Assembly: GCF_947503125.1 (NCBI RefSeq)
Contig: NZ_CANNCR010000031.1
Coordinates: 1-49,385, forward strand
DNA length: 49,385 nt
Origin: an uncultured Metabacillus sp.
GTDB lineage: Bacteria > Bacillota > Bacilli > Bacillales > Bacillaceae
Reading direction: 5' to 3'
The notes beneath the pieces were generated by a model that saw only the letters and a list, made by a program, of their open reading frames with translations, was not told the origin of the DNA and did no database searches. Positions within the stretch are counted from its first letter, which is position 1. Every line of letters begins with the position of its first letter. Positions 34,679-42,698 of the stretch are shown here, piece after piece. A program made the position numbers and the translations under genes.

Positions 34679-35662
34679 TTATGAAAATTGCTTTGAAGCA
34701 TTTTTACTTGGTGACACCTTTAATTGATCTGTCCGAGACACAAAGCTGTGCAGCACCATCCCGCCAATGACTAAAAGGATTCCCGCTAAAGAAATCGGAG
34801 CTGGAAGCGGTGCCTTTAGGAAGAGAATCTCTCCAATCAGGACAAAGAGTACTTGAACTGATTGTGTAGCTTCTACAGCTGCAAGCTTTGCCATATTATG
34901 TTGCACTAAATTTGTTGCTTGGAAAAATAACAATGTTGCAATAAGCCCTGAGCAGATTGCCACTAAAAAGGATTGAAAGGTTTGTGTTTTCGTTGGTGGG
35001 CCGTCTGTGATGATTCCCATCATAGCCAAAACAATCCAAAAAGGCAGGCTTCCTAAAGTCATTCCAAGAACACGCTGAAAAACATCTAATCTACCTTCAC
35101 AAATCACCATCATTTTTCGGTTTCCAAGAGGGTATGCGAAAGAAGCAATCAACACTGGGATTATGGTTAAAAGCATTGGCTTTAATGATAAATGTGATGC
35201 ATGTTCATACTGCATGACGGCAACGCCGGCAATAATAATGAACGACATACAAAGGCCTTTCAATGGAATTTGTCCTTTTACTTTAATCGGTCCATTGGCT
35301 GTCTGCCTTTCTTCATAGAACAAAGGAACAAGGAGCGAGCCTGAGAGAATTGTGATTTGCCATGTTGCAGCGACAAGCCATCCCGGGCCATATGCACCCG
35401 CAAAGCAAATCGGCGCGTAAAATAGGCCAAATCCTACTGTTCCCCATAAGAACCATTGACTTGGATTTTTTTTCATTTCTTCCCAAAGGGCTATCCAATT
35501 TTTTCGCCAAAACACGAGCAGAAACAAAAAGGGAACCATGAAAAAATAACGCAGTGAAGCACTCCATAACCAGCTGCCTCCTGAGAGTTCCATTGAACGA
35601 TTTAAGACAAATGTAAAGGCAAAAAAGAAAGAGGAACAAACCCCGAGTAAAATAGCTCTCAA
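34679..35662 (-). CDS. DMT-superfamily efflux transporter (EmrE-like, duplicated)
   Basis: A 327-aa protein with about ten membrane helices, of the drug/metabolite transporter superfamily group annotated as multidrug resistance efflux. Seen are SSFFFAFTFVLNRSMELSGG in helix 1, SLRYFFMVPFLFLLVFW, YGPGWLVAATWQITILSGSL and, in the second half, VEATQSVQVLFVLIGEILFL. TTG start 35662 after GAGGTGATC. It stands alone between repeat copy 1 and the divergent bstA gene. The substrate is unknown. Confidence 0.85.
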   Translation of the reverse strand: MRAILLGVCSSFFFAFTFVLNRSMELSGGSWLWSASLRYFFMVPFLFLLVFWRKNWIALWEEMKKNPSQWFLWGTVGFGLFYAPICFAGAYGPGWLVAATWQITILSGSLLVPLFYEERQTANGPIKVKGQIPLKGLCMSFIIIAGVAVMQYEHASHLSLKPMLLTIIPVLIASFAYPLGNRKMMVICEGRLDVFQRVLGMTLGSLPFWIVLAMMGIITDGPPTKTQTFQSFLVAICSGLIATLLFFQATNLVQHNMAKLAAVEATQSVQVLFVLIGEILFLKAPLPAPISLAGILLVIGGMVLHSFVSRTDQLKVSPSKNASKQFS

Positions 35663-35850
35663 AAGATCACCTCAGTTTACTTGTTAATTCCATACAGATT
35701 TTGGTTATTACGGTTATCATACTATAAACCTACCTATCTGAACACGTAAATGTTTCAGGTGCTTCATAAAATTTGAACTTTCCTTGTTTAAAATAGGAAT
35801 TGGAAATATAATCAAAATGTAAGAAGTAATTAGATAGGGAGAGTGTGCAG

Positions 35851-36372
35851 ATGAGAAAAAGCCTTCAATATCCAATCGGAGAGTTCAAAGCCCCAGAACG
35901 CGTAACAAATGATGACATTGCACGATGGATTTTAGACATTGAAGAAACTCCAGAACGATTAAAAATGGCATTAACAGGCCTTTCACCGCAATTAATGGAT
36001 ACGCCGTACCGCCATGGCGGCTGGACTGTAAAGCAAGTCGTGCATCATCTTGCCGATAGCCATATGAACAGTTATATTCGCTTTAAGCTGACCCTTACTG
36101 AAGATAAACCTGCAATCAAAGCGTATGATGAAAATTCATGGGCTCTCTTACCTGATGCTACGGAGCTGCCTGTAGATGTCTCCGTTCAATTACTAGAATC
36201 CCTCCATATTCGGTGGTCACATTTGCTAAGGTCGATGACCAAAGCTGACTATGATAAACGCTTTTATCATCCGGGAATGGGTAGTTTTATCTCATTAGCT
36301 ACAACTCTAGCATTATACTCCTGGCATGGAAGACATCATATTGAGCATATTAAGTTAGTAAATGTACATTAA
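35851..36372 (+). CDS. bstA: Bacillithiol S-transferase-like DinB protein (BstA/YfiT)
   Basis: A 173-aa protein closely resembling B. subtilis YfiT/BstA, a metal-dependent transferase that conjugates bacillithiol to electrophiles. The four-helix DinB fold has the metal-binding His in QVVHHLADSHMNSYIRFKL and in WHGRHHIEHI near the C-terminus; YPIGEFKAPE and DTPYRHGGWTV are also conserved. ATG 35851 is preferred over GTG 35845, which crowds the ribosome site. Directly downstream is a broken LysE-type exporter, so part of the region behind it has been deleted. Confidence 0.88.
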   Translation: MRKSLQYPIGEFKAPERVTNDDIARWILDIEETPERLKMALTGLSPQLMDTPYRHGGWTVKQVVHHLADSHMNSYIRFKLTLTEDKPAIKAYDENSWALLPDATELPVDVSVQLLESLHIRWSHLLRSMTKADYDKRFYHPGMGSFISLATTLALYSWHGRHHIEHIKLVNVH

Positions 36373-36382
36373 GCAAATATAA

Positions 36383-36870
36383 AAAATAAGCTTTTATATG
36401 TTAGTCGTGTATTTAGGGTTAGTGCATTTTTTAGATATTCCAATCATGAAGGCCTTTTTATGGCTTTTTGGCTTTTTTTCTTAGTTTATACAGGGATAGA
36501 AAGCCTGTTTGGGGCCAGTAAAATAACGATACATAACCAAAGAACAAATGTTACGTATTCAAAATCATTTTTCTCTGGTTTTTTCATGTCTTTGGTAAAT
36601 CCGCTTACCATTATGTTTTGGCTTGGAATATATGGCTCAGTTTTAGCAAATGCGGCTGCATCCTACAGCACAAATCAACTGATTATTTATAGTTCAGCCA
36701 TTATATCAGGTCTGTTGCTCTGGGATTTTACGATGGCATGTGTAGCGAGCACTTTCCGTAGGTTTTTAACAAATCAACTGCTTATTGTTATCTCGATCAT
36801 ATCGGGTATATCGTTAATAGGCTTTGGCTTATATTTTGGTTACCAGGCATTCATATTGCTGACACACTAA
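36383..36870 (+). pseudogene. LysE-family exporter, 5'-truncated and frameshifted
   Basis: A LysE-type amino acid exporter missing its first ~50 residues and broken by one base. The first frame reads MLVVYLGLVHFLDIPIMKAF and then WLFGFFS and stops. The next frame reads FFLVYTGIESLFGA and continues for 130 residues to 36870 (FSGFFMSLVNPLTIMFWLGI is typical of the family). A run of seven T at about 36473-36479 would need eight to restore the frame. The lost N-terminus lies at the junction with bstA, only 10 bp away. A 136-aa product from ATG 36460 would lack two to three helices. Confidence 0.8.
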
Positions 36871-36883
36871 CTTATAGAATAAG

Positions 36884-36933
36884 GATGACTCAGAAGGAAC
36901 GGACAAAGAGCGCCCGATCCTTCTGAGTCATTC
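36884..36933. terminator. Bidirectional terminator
   Basis: GATGACTCAGAAGGA pairs with TCCTTCTGAGTCATT across a 19-nt loop, between convergent genes. Confidence 0.7.
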
Positions 36934-36937
36934 TCTC

Positions 36938-37399
36938 TTACTTTCTTATTTCTAACATGGAACTAACGAGTCCAATTAAAACACCTAATATGGCTCCACC
37001 GGCAACCTCAGCGGGCTGATGACCTAAAAGCTCATTCAATTCCTTCTCTTGCTTTACATGAAATAAACCTGGCATATGACCTGAAAGCACTTCAATATCA
37101 GCATCAAGGTCATTAACTATTTTTGCAATTTCACCAGTATGTCTTCTAATTCCTTGTGCATCATACATGACAATAATTCCAAATATGACAGCTAAAGCAG
37201 TATCAGTAGAATCCCAGCCTTTTTTAGTTGCTACATAGGTTGCTAACGCAGATACTCCTGCAGAATGGGAGCTGGGCATTCCACCTGTTGAGAAGATCGG
37301 CCGCCAATCCCACACACCATTTACTCTTTTATTGGTAAAAATTTTTAATCCTTGAGCAATTCCAATCCCTGAAAGGGCTGTCCATATCCCTCGATTCAT
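36938..37399 (-). CDS. yuiD: Divergent PAP2-family membrane protein (YuiD-like)
   Basis: A 153-aa integral membrane protein of the DUF212/divergent PAP2 family. Motifs: FSTGGMPSSHSAGVSALATY, corresponding to the phosphatase SSH motif, and IVMYDAQGIRRHTGEIAKI. Three or four membrane segments are visible, the last ending at SSMLEIRK. B. subtilis YuiD has no settled function; relatives act on lipid phosphates. ATG 37399 follows GGTGAGG. Single gene, convergent with the LysE remnant. Confidence 0.9.
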   Translation of the reverse strand: MNRGIWTALSGIGIAQGLKIFTNKRVNGVWDWRPIFSTGGMPSSHSAGVSALATYVATKKGWDSTDTALAVIFGIIVMYDAQGIRRHTGEIAKIVNDLDADIEVLSGHMPGLFHVKQEKELNELLGHQPAEVAGGAILGVLIGLVSSMLEIRK

Positions 37400-37543
37400 T
37401 AAACCTCACCTCTATGTATGTAGTGTTTAACAAATCATTGATGATATTCCAGATGAATAAAAATAAATTATGAGGTTCAATCTTATCAGAATAAGTCTTC
37501 TTTTCCGTCAAGTTTAGACAAATTATTTCCCGAAAAATAATTC

Positions 37544-38125
37544 TTATGTTTGTTCACGATTTATCCATTTTGTAAGTATTGGCGGCTCATATTGCCTGAA
37601 TTTTTCAATGAGCTGATGAGGATCTGTTTCGACAATTATCATAGAGTGATATTCAGATCTTAAAAATTGCTGTTCGATCATATGGTCAAAAAAGGAGAGA
37701 AGCTTATCATAATAATGATGGCTATTTAGCATACCGATTGGCTTTTTGTGTTCACCTAATTGAGCCCAAGTGTAAACCTCGAAAAACTCTTCCATCGTTC
37801 CAGGACCGCCAGGCAAAGCGATAAAGCCATCAGATAATTCCTCCATTTTCGCTTTTCGCTCATGCATCGTATTTACAATGATTAGATCTGTTAAACCAGT
37901 ATGTGCGATTTCCCGTTCCATTAACATTCTTGGGATAACGCCTATTACCTCGCCGCCTGCTTGTAATGCAGCATTTGCAACAGTACCCATTAGACCAACC
38001 TTTGAACCGCCATATACCAAGGTATTTCCTTCTTTTGCTAACTGGGTGCCAAGTCGTTTTGCATCATCTGTATACATTTGCGATGCCCCAGAACTTGAAC
38101 CACAAAAAACACTGATTCGTTTCAA
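37544..38125 (-). CDS. LOG/TIGR00730 family nucleotide hydrolase (YvdD-like)
   Basis: A 193-aa Rossmann-fold protein of the LOG family, which splits nucleoside 5'-monophosphates to base plus ribose 5-phosphate (cytokinin-activating enzyme in plants). Signature motifs are VFCGSSSGA, LVYGGSKVGLMGTVANA, MHERKAKMEELSDGFIALPG and PGGPGTMEEFFE, the last carrying the catalytic Glu. TTG 38125 has AAAGGA 10 nt upstream and gives the standard MKRISVFCG start; a GTG three codons earlier is too close to that site. Single gene. Confidence 0.9.
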   Translation of the reverse strand: MKRISVFCGSSSGASQMYTDDAKRLGTQLAKEGNTLVYGGSKVGLMGTVANAALQAGGEVIGVIPRMLMEREIAHTGLTDLIIVNTMHERKAKMEELSDGFIALPGGPGTMEEFFEVYTWAQLGEHKKPIGMLNSHHYYDKLLSFFDHMIEQQFLRSEYHSMIIVETDPHQLIEKFRQYEPPILTKWINREQT

Positions 38126-38308
38126 GATTTTCACTTCCTTTAATAGTTTAAGCAGCTAAGAGATAAAATAAAGTGAATTATATACAACTCCAGTGTACAA
38201 GGTGTCTCCCAATTAATAAAGAGACTGTTTTAGTATTTCATCCAGAATGTAAAAAACTTGAAACATTATTCCATTCGGCTCCGTATTAAGTAAAAAGGAG
38301 GAGATGGA

Positions 38309-38863
38309 ATGGGGAAAATAATCACATGTATGGTTAGCTTGGTATTGGCATGGAGCTGCTACATTGGACAAGCATTTGCAAAGGAGTCTTTGGACCTCCC
38401 CTTTAGAGACTATTCCGATAAAGAGCAAGCAACGATCTCCCAATTAAGTAGTACAGCAACTTATTATGTAAGAGCATTTAGCTGTAATGGAAGGAGTTCC
38501 TGGACAAAAGAACTACATTCAGAATCCACAGGTTTTACTTGGATTGTTGGACAGGGATGGAAGGGGTATATCCAGGCGGGATCCTCTGGTGGACGAACAA
38601 TAGGTGTTGTGTTAAATAATACGAAAATAGATTTTGATTATCCCTATCTAGCAAAAAAGGGTTTTGCAGGGAATAATCGTACATATGTAAAGGGGATACA
38701 GTCTGCATTGAGATGTTTAGGGTATGAGCCAGGAGCAATAGATGGAATTTTTGGAACAAAGACAGAAGCTGCGGTAAAAGCGTTTCAGCATCGAAAGGGG
38801 CTGACTGTTGATGGAGTAGTGGGGAAACAAACCTATCATTATTTATCTTTTGCAACCGGATAA
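38309..38863 (+). CDS. Secreted protein with C-terminal peptidoglycan-binding domain
   Basis: A 184-aa exported protein: signal peptide (hydrophobic residues 5-20, cleavage likely after QAFA), a middle region of ~85 residues unknown to me with two Cys-containing or Trp-rich stretches (RAFSCNGRSSWTKELHS, GFTWIVGQGWKGYIQAGSSG), and a PG_binding_1 domain at the end (VKGIQSALRCLGYEPGAIDG, FGTKTEAAVKAFQHRKGLTV). It should attach to the cell wall or spore cortex. No hydrolase domain is visible, so it is a wall-binding protein or an accessory one. ATG after AAGGAGG. Confidence 0.8.
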   Translation: MGKIITCMVSLVLAWSCYIGQAFAKESLDLPFRDYSDKEQATISQLSSTATYYVRAFSCNGRSSWTKELHSESTGFTWIVGQGWKGYIQAGSSGGRTIGVVLNNTKIDFDYPYLAKKGFAGNNRTYVKGIQSALRCLGYEPGAIDGIFGTKTEAAVKAFQHRKGLTVDGVVGKQTYHYLSFATG

Positions 38864-38892
38864 TGATGCTTTAAACTTAAAAACAATGGGTA

Positions 38893-38961
38893 GTCCCCCT
38901 CTAACATCCTATATAGGATCTAACAGATTAATTTCTATATACTGATGTTGTAGGAGGGGGC
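38893..38961. terminator. Hairpin between convergent genes
   Basis: CCCCCTC and TAACATC pair with GATGTTG and GAGGGGG about 40 nt away; within the loop is the perfect palindrome ATCCTATATAGGAT (38906-38919). The base of the stem lacks a T run, so it may not be a classic terminator. Confidence 0.4.
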
Positions 38962-38984
38962 AAACCCTTGCCATCGCTGCTGTC

Positions 38985-39851
38985 CTACCTAATTGACTCA
39001 TCAATAATTCTTGCTCCTTCAGGCGCGATAAAATCGAATAAGCGATGATTTTTTTTAACTGTCAAAATTTCAAACTTCTTTAAGCTTTCCCATTCCTGAC
39101 GCTGACCATTGGTAATTTCCACTTCTTTAATAAATAAGCTAGTATCTTTATCAAACCAATATTCTCTTTTCACATGCTGCCCTTCTTTTACTAAGTAAAC
39201 ATTAGCCTTTCGATCTAGATACAGCATTTCTCCTAGAAAGGAAATATTGTTTGGATTGATGTTTCGGAAGAATTCGACTTCATAAGGAATGCCTTCATAA
39301 TCAAGCTCTTGTAGTACAAACAAGTTATCCTTTTTTGAATAGGAAGCTAAATACTTTCCATCTGATATCGAGTAGTTGCCATTTTTATACTCTTTTCTCA
39401 CTTTTTGACCTGAGATATACACATAGACCGTTTCTCCATCTTGAAGGACCTGTTCAATATAAATAATGTTCTCATTTAATACGCTATTCTCAACATTGTT
39501 TAATGGCTGTTGGCCCTTTAGGAAATGGTCCATAATTACTTCGTTTAATGCTTTCTTAATTGCAGCCTTTACTGGCGGAGTGTTCCATGCACCGATAATC
39601 AAAAGAAAAAGAGAAGCACAGGTGAGTAATGCCGTTTTCAAGATCCGCTGGTACGCTTTTTTCTTGATGGAAGCGACATGAACTTCTTCTGTTTCAAGAA
39701 TGTAGTCAAGTCCTTCTTCTAATGTTAAGTAGCGATTAAAGTAGATTTGACAATCTGAGCAGTGTTCAATATGCTCCAACAACTGATTCTGGTCTTGCTC
39801 AGACAGCTGGTCGAAATTTAGGATATTTAGCTGGAACTTTTTGAAGGTCAT
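38985..39851 (-). CDS. Membrane anti-sigma factor with extracytoplasmic domain
   Basis: A 288-aa protein encoded right after an ECF sigma gene, with stop and start overlapping by one base (TAATG). The N-terminal cytosolic part holds a zinc-type anti-sigma motif, HIEHCSDCQIYF; one membrane helix follows (about 73-88, LLTCASLFLLIIGAW). The outer ~190 residues are beta-rich and contain YIEQVLQDGETVYVYISG and KVEITNGQRQEWESLKKFE, similar to the outer-surface domains of some Bacillus anti-sigma or sporulation lipoproteins. It should hold the sigma factor inactive until an envelope signal arrives; the signal is unknown. Confidence 0.82.
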   Translation of the reverse strand: MTFKKFQLNILNFDQLSEQDQNQLLEHIEHCSDCQIYFNRYLTLEEGLDYILETEEVHVASIKKKAYQRILKTALLTCASLFLLIIGAWNTPPVKAAIKKALNEVIMDHFLKGQQPLNNVENSVLNENIIYIEQVLQDGETVYVYISGQKVRKEYKNGNYSISDGKYLASYSKKDNLFVLQELDYEGIPYEVEFFRNINPNNISFLGEMLYLDRKANVYLVKEGQHVKREYWFDKDTSLFIKEVEITNGQRQEWESLKKFEILTVKKNHRLFDFIAPEGARIIDESIR

Positions 39852-40372
39852 TACAGCACCCCCTTTTCGATAAGGTGATCCATCATTTTTTTTCGGCCGC
39901 GAAAAATCTTCGTTTTTACTTTTCCTAATGAAAGCTTCTTTATTTTTGAAATTTCCTGATAGGAATAGCCATTATTTCGAAGAATGAATATTTCTTTCGT
40001 TTCCTCATCGAGCAGGTGAAAGACTTCATTTATATGCTGAATCTTTTCCTTAGATAACAGTGTATTTTCAGGAATCTCTAATCCTAAAGGACGCTGAGAT
40101 TGAAATGTTTCATTCATATTTTGCTGAAGATCTTGCTGCCGCTTCAGTTTCCTTAGATGGTCATAAGCAGTATTTTTAGTAATAATGGTAACCCATGCTT
40201 CCAGATTTTTAGGTAACACATAATCCTTTTTTTGAAAGTATGTATAGATTTTTAGACTGGCATCTTGAACAATGTCGTCCTCCAAAGAGGGGTTTTTAAT
40301 AATATTTTTCGTTGTCTTAATAATTTTTGCTCTGTTGCCTTCAAGAATTTGTGAAATGCTTTGTTTGTCCAC
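39851..40372 (-). CDS. ECF-type RNA polymerase sigma factor
   Basis: A 173-aa sigma-70-family ECF factor: region 2 (NPSLEDDIVQDASLKIYTYF and AWVTIITKNTAYDHLRKLKR) and region 4 (LLDEETKEIFILRNNGYSYQ, KIKKLSLGKVKTKIFRGRKK), joined by a short linker. GTG 40372 follows GGGGGAG. It forms an operon with the anti-sigma gene. A consensus ECF promoter lies 24 nt upstream, so it likely activates its own gene. I cannot equate it with a named B. subtilis sigma factor. Confidence 0.9.
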   Translation of the reverse strand: MDKQSISQILEGNRAKIIKTTKNIIKNPSLEDDIVQDASLKIYTYFQKKDYVLPKNLEAWVTIITKNTAYDHLRKLKRQQDLQQNMNETFQSQRPLGLEIPENTLLSKEKIQHINEVFHLLDEETKEIFILRNNGYSYQEISKIKKLSLGKVKTKIFRGRKKMMDHLIEKGVL

Positions 40373-40401
40373 GATTTGCTCCCCCTTGCCTCATAATGAA
40401 A

Positions 40402-40427
40402 GACGACTAGAAAGAAAAGATGTTTCG
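40402..40427 (-). promoter_or_regulatory. ECF-type autoregulatory promoter
   Basis: On the minus strand CGAAAC, 16 bp, then CGTC: this matches the extracytoplasmic sigma consensus TGAAAC-N16-CGTC at all but one base. The predicted start is about 24 nt before the sigma gene. Confidence 0.7.
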
Positions 40428-40587
40428 TTTATCCAATAAAAAGTTCCTTTCTTCCATTATAAAGAAAAAATGGGAAAACATTGTCTTTAGAGGTTGTTAT
40501 TTTACATAATTGTTAGTAACAAAAGGGAATGATAAAGGGTAATGTAAGAAGCTCCCCTATAAAGTTATGTTTAGGAGTGATGTGAAA

Positions 40588-41310
40588 ATGGACGCTGCTT
40601 TACGTTGGTTTGTCATGGACAAGATAGATGGACGGAATGAAATGAAAACCGTGTTTTCAAAGGCTTTTAGCTTCTATAGTGAACAGCTTTCGGAGCATAA
40701 GGGTAAAATTCTTGAGATAGGTTTACGAAAGGCGCTTTTGCAGTCGTCATTAAATAGCAATGGTTTGCAAGTAGAAGGGGTCGTTTTTTCCAAACAGGAA
40801 TTTGCGGAAAGCAAAACTATTGAGCCCCTTTCTATTAAGCCGTCATATTTGTATGATGCTATTTTTATACCGTTTGGGCAATTTTTAACGATACCGGAAA
40901 GAGTCATGGCGATTAAGGCATTAAAATCCTGTTATGATCATGTAAAGCCGAATGGCAGGGTCATCATCGACTTGATTTTGCAGGAAGAACAATCTCGCTC
41001 AAATCCAAAGAAATCGGAAATAATATACGATAAAGACAACCTATTAGTATTCGAATCACAAATTGTGGATGTGGATTACTATGAACAAAAAGCCACTTAT
41101 TTTTTGACCTATGAACAATGGGCAGGAGGGGAGTGCCTTCAAAGTGAACGACGGCTGCAAACTTTTCTGTGGTTTGGTGTAAAGGAATTTAAGTTAGTCC
41201 TTGAAAAAATCGGCTTTACCAATGTGACAATATCAGGGGATTATCAGCAAGTGAATGGAGGAAGGTCAAACCATAAAATTTATACATTTGAAGCAACAAA
41301 GGGAAAGTAA
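40588..41310 (+). CDS. Methyltransferase-like protein with degenerate SAM motif
   Basis: A 240-aa protein with the overall pattern of a class I SAM-dependent methyltransferase: ILEIGLRKALLQ where motif I should be, YDAIFIPFGQFLTI at the motif II/III position, and LKSCYDHVKPNGRVIIDL, the typical strand after the product side. The glycine-rich loop (normally E/DxGxGxG) is poor in glycine, so SAM binding may be weak or lost. ATG 40588 follows GGAGTG; an ATG seven codons upstream contains that site. It lies alone, divergent from the ECF sigma operon. Confidence 0.65.
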   Translation: MDAALRWFVMDKIDGRNEMKTVFSKAFSFYSEQLSEHKGKILEIGLRKALLQSSLNSNGLQVEGVVFSKQEFAESKTIEPLSIKPSYLYDAIFIPFGQFLTIPERVMAIKALKSCYDHVKPNGRVIIDLILQEEQSRSNPKKSEIIYDKDNLLVFESQIVDVDYYEQKATYFLTYEQWAGGECLQSERRLQTFLWFGVKEFKLVLEKIGFTNVTISGDYQQVNGGRSNHKIYTFEATKGK

Positions 41311-41508
41311 AAAAGAATGCATCCAATATACATACTATATCCTCAAGGAAAATTCATCTGTTTATAAATAAAAACGGAAAATCTAACAGTATCATTACAA
41401 AAAGACAAGCTGTTACGAAAACTTATAAAAGAAATAAAGGAATCTCTAATAACAATTTTTGCTTAAAGTGATAAAATAGGAATGATGATACTTGAGGAGG
41501 AAATTTAC

Positions 41509-42591
41509 ATGAAAATTAAATTAGGCCTTGTATATGGAGGGAAGTCTGCAGAGCATAATGTTTCCTTGCAAACAGCCCTTGCAGTTATAAATGCATTAGA
41601 TATGAATAAATTTGAAATACATCCAATTTATATTAATCAAAACGGTGAATGGGTAAGAGGAAATGCGTTAGATGCACCTGTAGAGCAAGTAAGCTCCCTC
41701 AAACTTGAGGATGGAGGCAACACGGTTTCTCCTGTTACCTTAAATACTGAATTATTCCCTGCAAAGGCAGCTGATCAAGAAAAAATTGATGTTATATTCC
41801 CGCTGTTGCATGGGCCTAATGGGGAAGATGGCACAATACAAGGATTGCTTGAACTTTTAAATCTCCCATATGTAGGAAATGGTGTTTTAGCTTCGGCAGC
41901 CGGCATGGATAAAGTAGTTATGAAGAATTTATTCGCTCAAGCTGGTTTAGCGCAAGCAAAATACGTATCCTTTATTAAAAGTGATTTTGAAACGGCTCCA
42001 GAAGCAGCTTACGACAATGTGGAAGAAACATTAGGCTACCCTTGCTTTGTAAAGCCTGCTAACTTAGGTTCAAGTGTAGGTATTAATAAATGTAAGGATC
42101 GCGAGTCACTAGAAAAAGCTTTTAAAGAAGCTTTTGAATATGACCGCAAGATTATTATCGAAGAGGGGATTGTAGGCCGCGAAATTGAAATTGCCGTCAT
42201 CGGAAACGATCATCCTGTATGCTCTGTTGTTGGTGAAATTGCGCCTAAAAAAGAATTCTATGATTATAAAGCGAAGTATGAAGATGGAGATACAGATCTC
42301 ATTATTCCAGCAAACATTACCGATGAAGAATATGAAACAATTAAAGAAATGGCGATCAAGTCATTTAAGGCAATTGACGGTTCTGGATTAGTGCGTGCTG
42401 ATTTCTTCCTAACTGAGGATGGAAAGGCGTTAATTAATGAAGTTAATACAATGCCTGGTTTTACTCCATATAGCATGTTCCCATTGCTTTGGAAGCATAC
42501 GGGTGTTGAATATCCACAATTAATTGAAAAGCTCGTTTCACTGGCGCTAGAACGATTTGAACAAAAACAGCAAATCAAGCATACTTTTTAA
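41509..42591 (+). CDS. ddl: D-alanine--D-alanine ligase
   Basis: A 360-aa ATP-grasp enzyme that joins two D-Ala for peptidoglycan. Seen: [17 protein letters not shown] at the N-terminus, [37 protein letters not shown] (ATP and substrate loop), and [20 protein letters not shown] followed by [11 protein letters not shown]. The usual Tyr of the D-Ala type is likely, but the D-Ala/D-Lac distinction needs alignment. ATG 41509 follows GAGGAGG. In Bacillus it precedes murF, as here, and both supply the UDP-MurNAc-pentapeptide. Confidence 0.95.
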   Translation: MKIKLGLVYGGKSAEHNVSLQTALAVINALDMNKFEIHPIYINQNGEWVRGNALDAPVEQVSSLKLEDGGNTVSPVTLNTELFPAKAADQEKIDVIFPLLHGPNGEDGTIQGLLELLNLPYVGNGVLASAAGMDKVVMKNLFAQAGLAQAKYVSFIKSDFETAPEAAYDNVEETLGYPCFVKPANLGSSVGINKCKDRESLEKAFKEAFEYDRKIIIEEGIVGREIEIAVIGNDHPVCSVVGEIAPKKEFYDYKAKYEDGDTDLIIPANITDEEYETIKEMAIKSFKAIDGSGLVRADFFLTEDGKALINEVNTMPGFTPYSMFPLLWKHTGVEYPQLIEKLVSLALERFEQKQQIKHTF

Positions 42592-42624
42592 TAGAACTAA
42601 GAACTTGAATATAGCGTTTATAAT

Positions 42625-42660
42625 AGAGGGGCTGAATAGTTGATGATCAGTTCCTCTTTG
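42625..42660 (+). terminator. Hairpin between ddl and murF
   Basis: AGAGGGGCTG pairs with CAGTTCCTCT through two G-U pairs, followed by TTTG. It may attenuate read-through from ddl into murF. Confidence 0.5.
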
Positions 42661-42698
42661 TTTGGGTAGACTATATTCATAGAAAAGGAGCTTAAAAT

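Noticed and set aside
38535-38855. 106-codon frame on the minus strand
   Set aside because: It is antisense to the secreted peptidoglycan-binding protein, which has a signal peptide and a clear domain.
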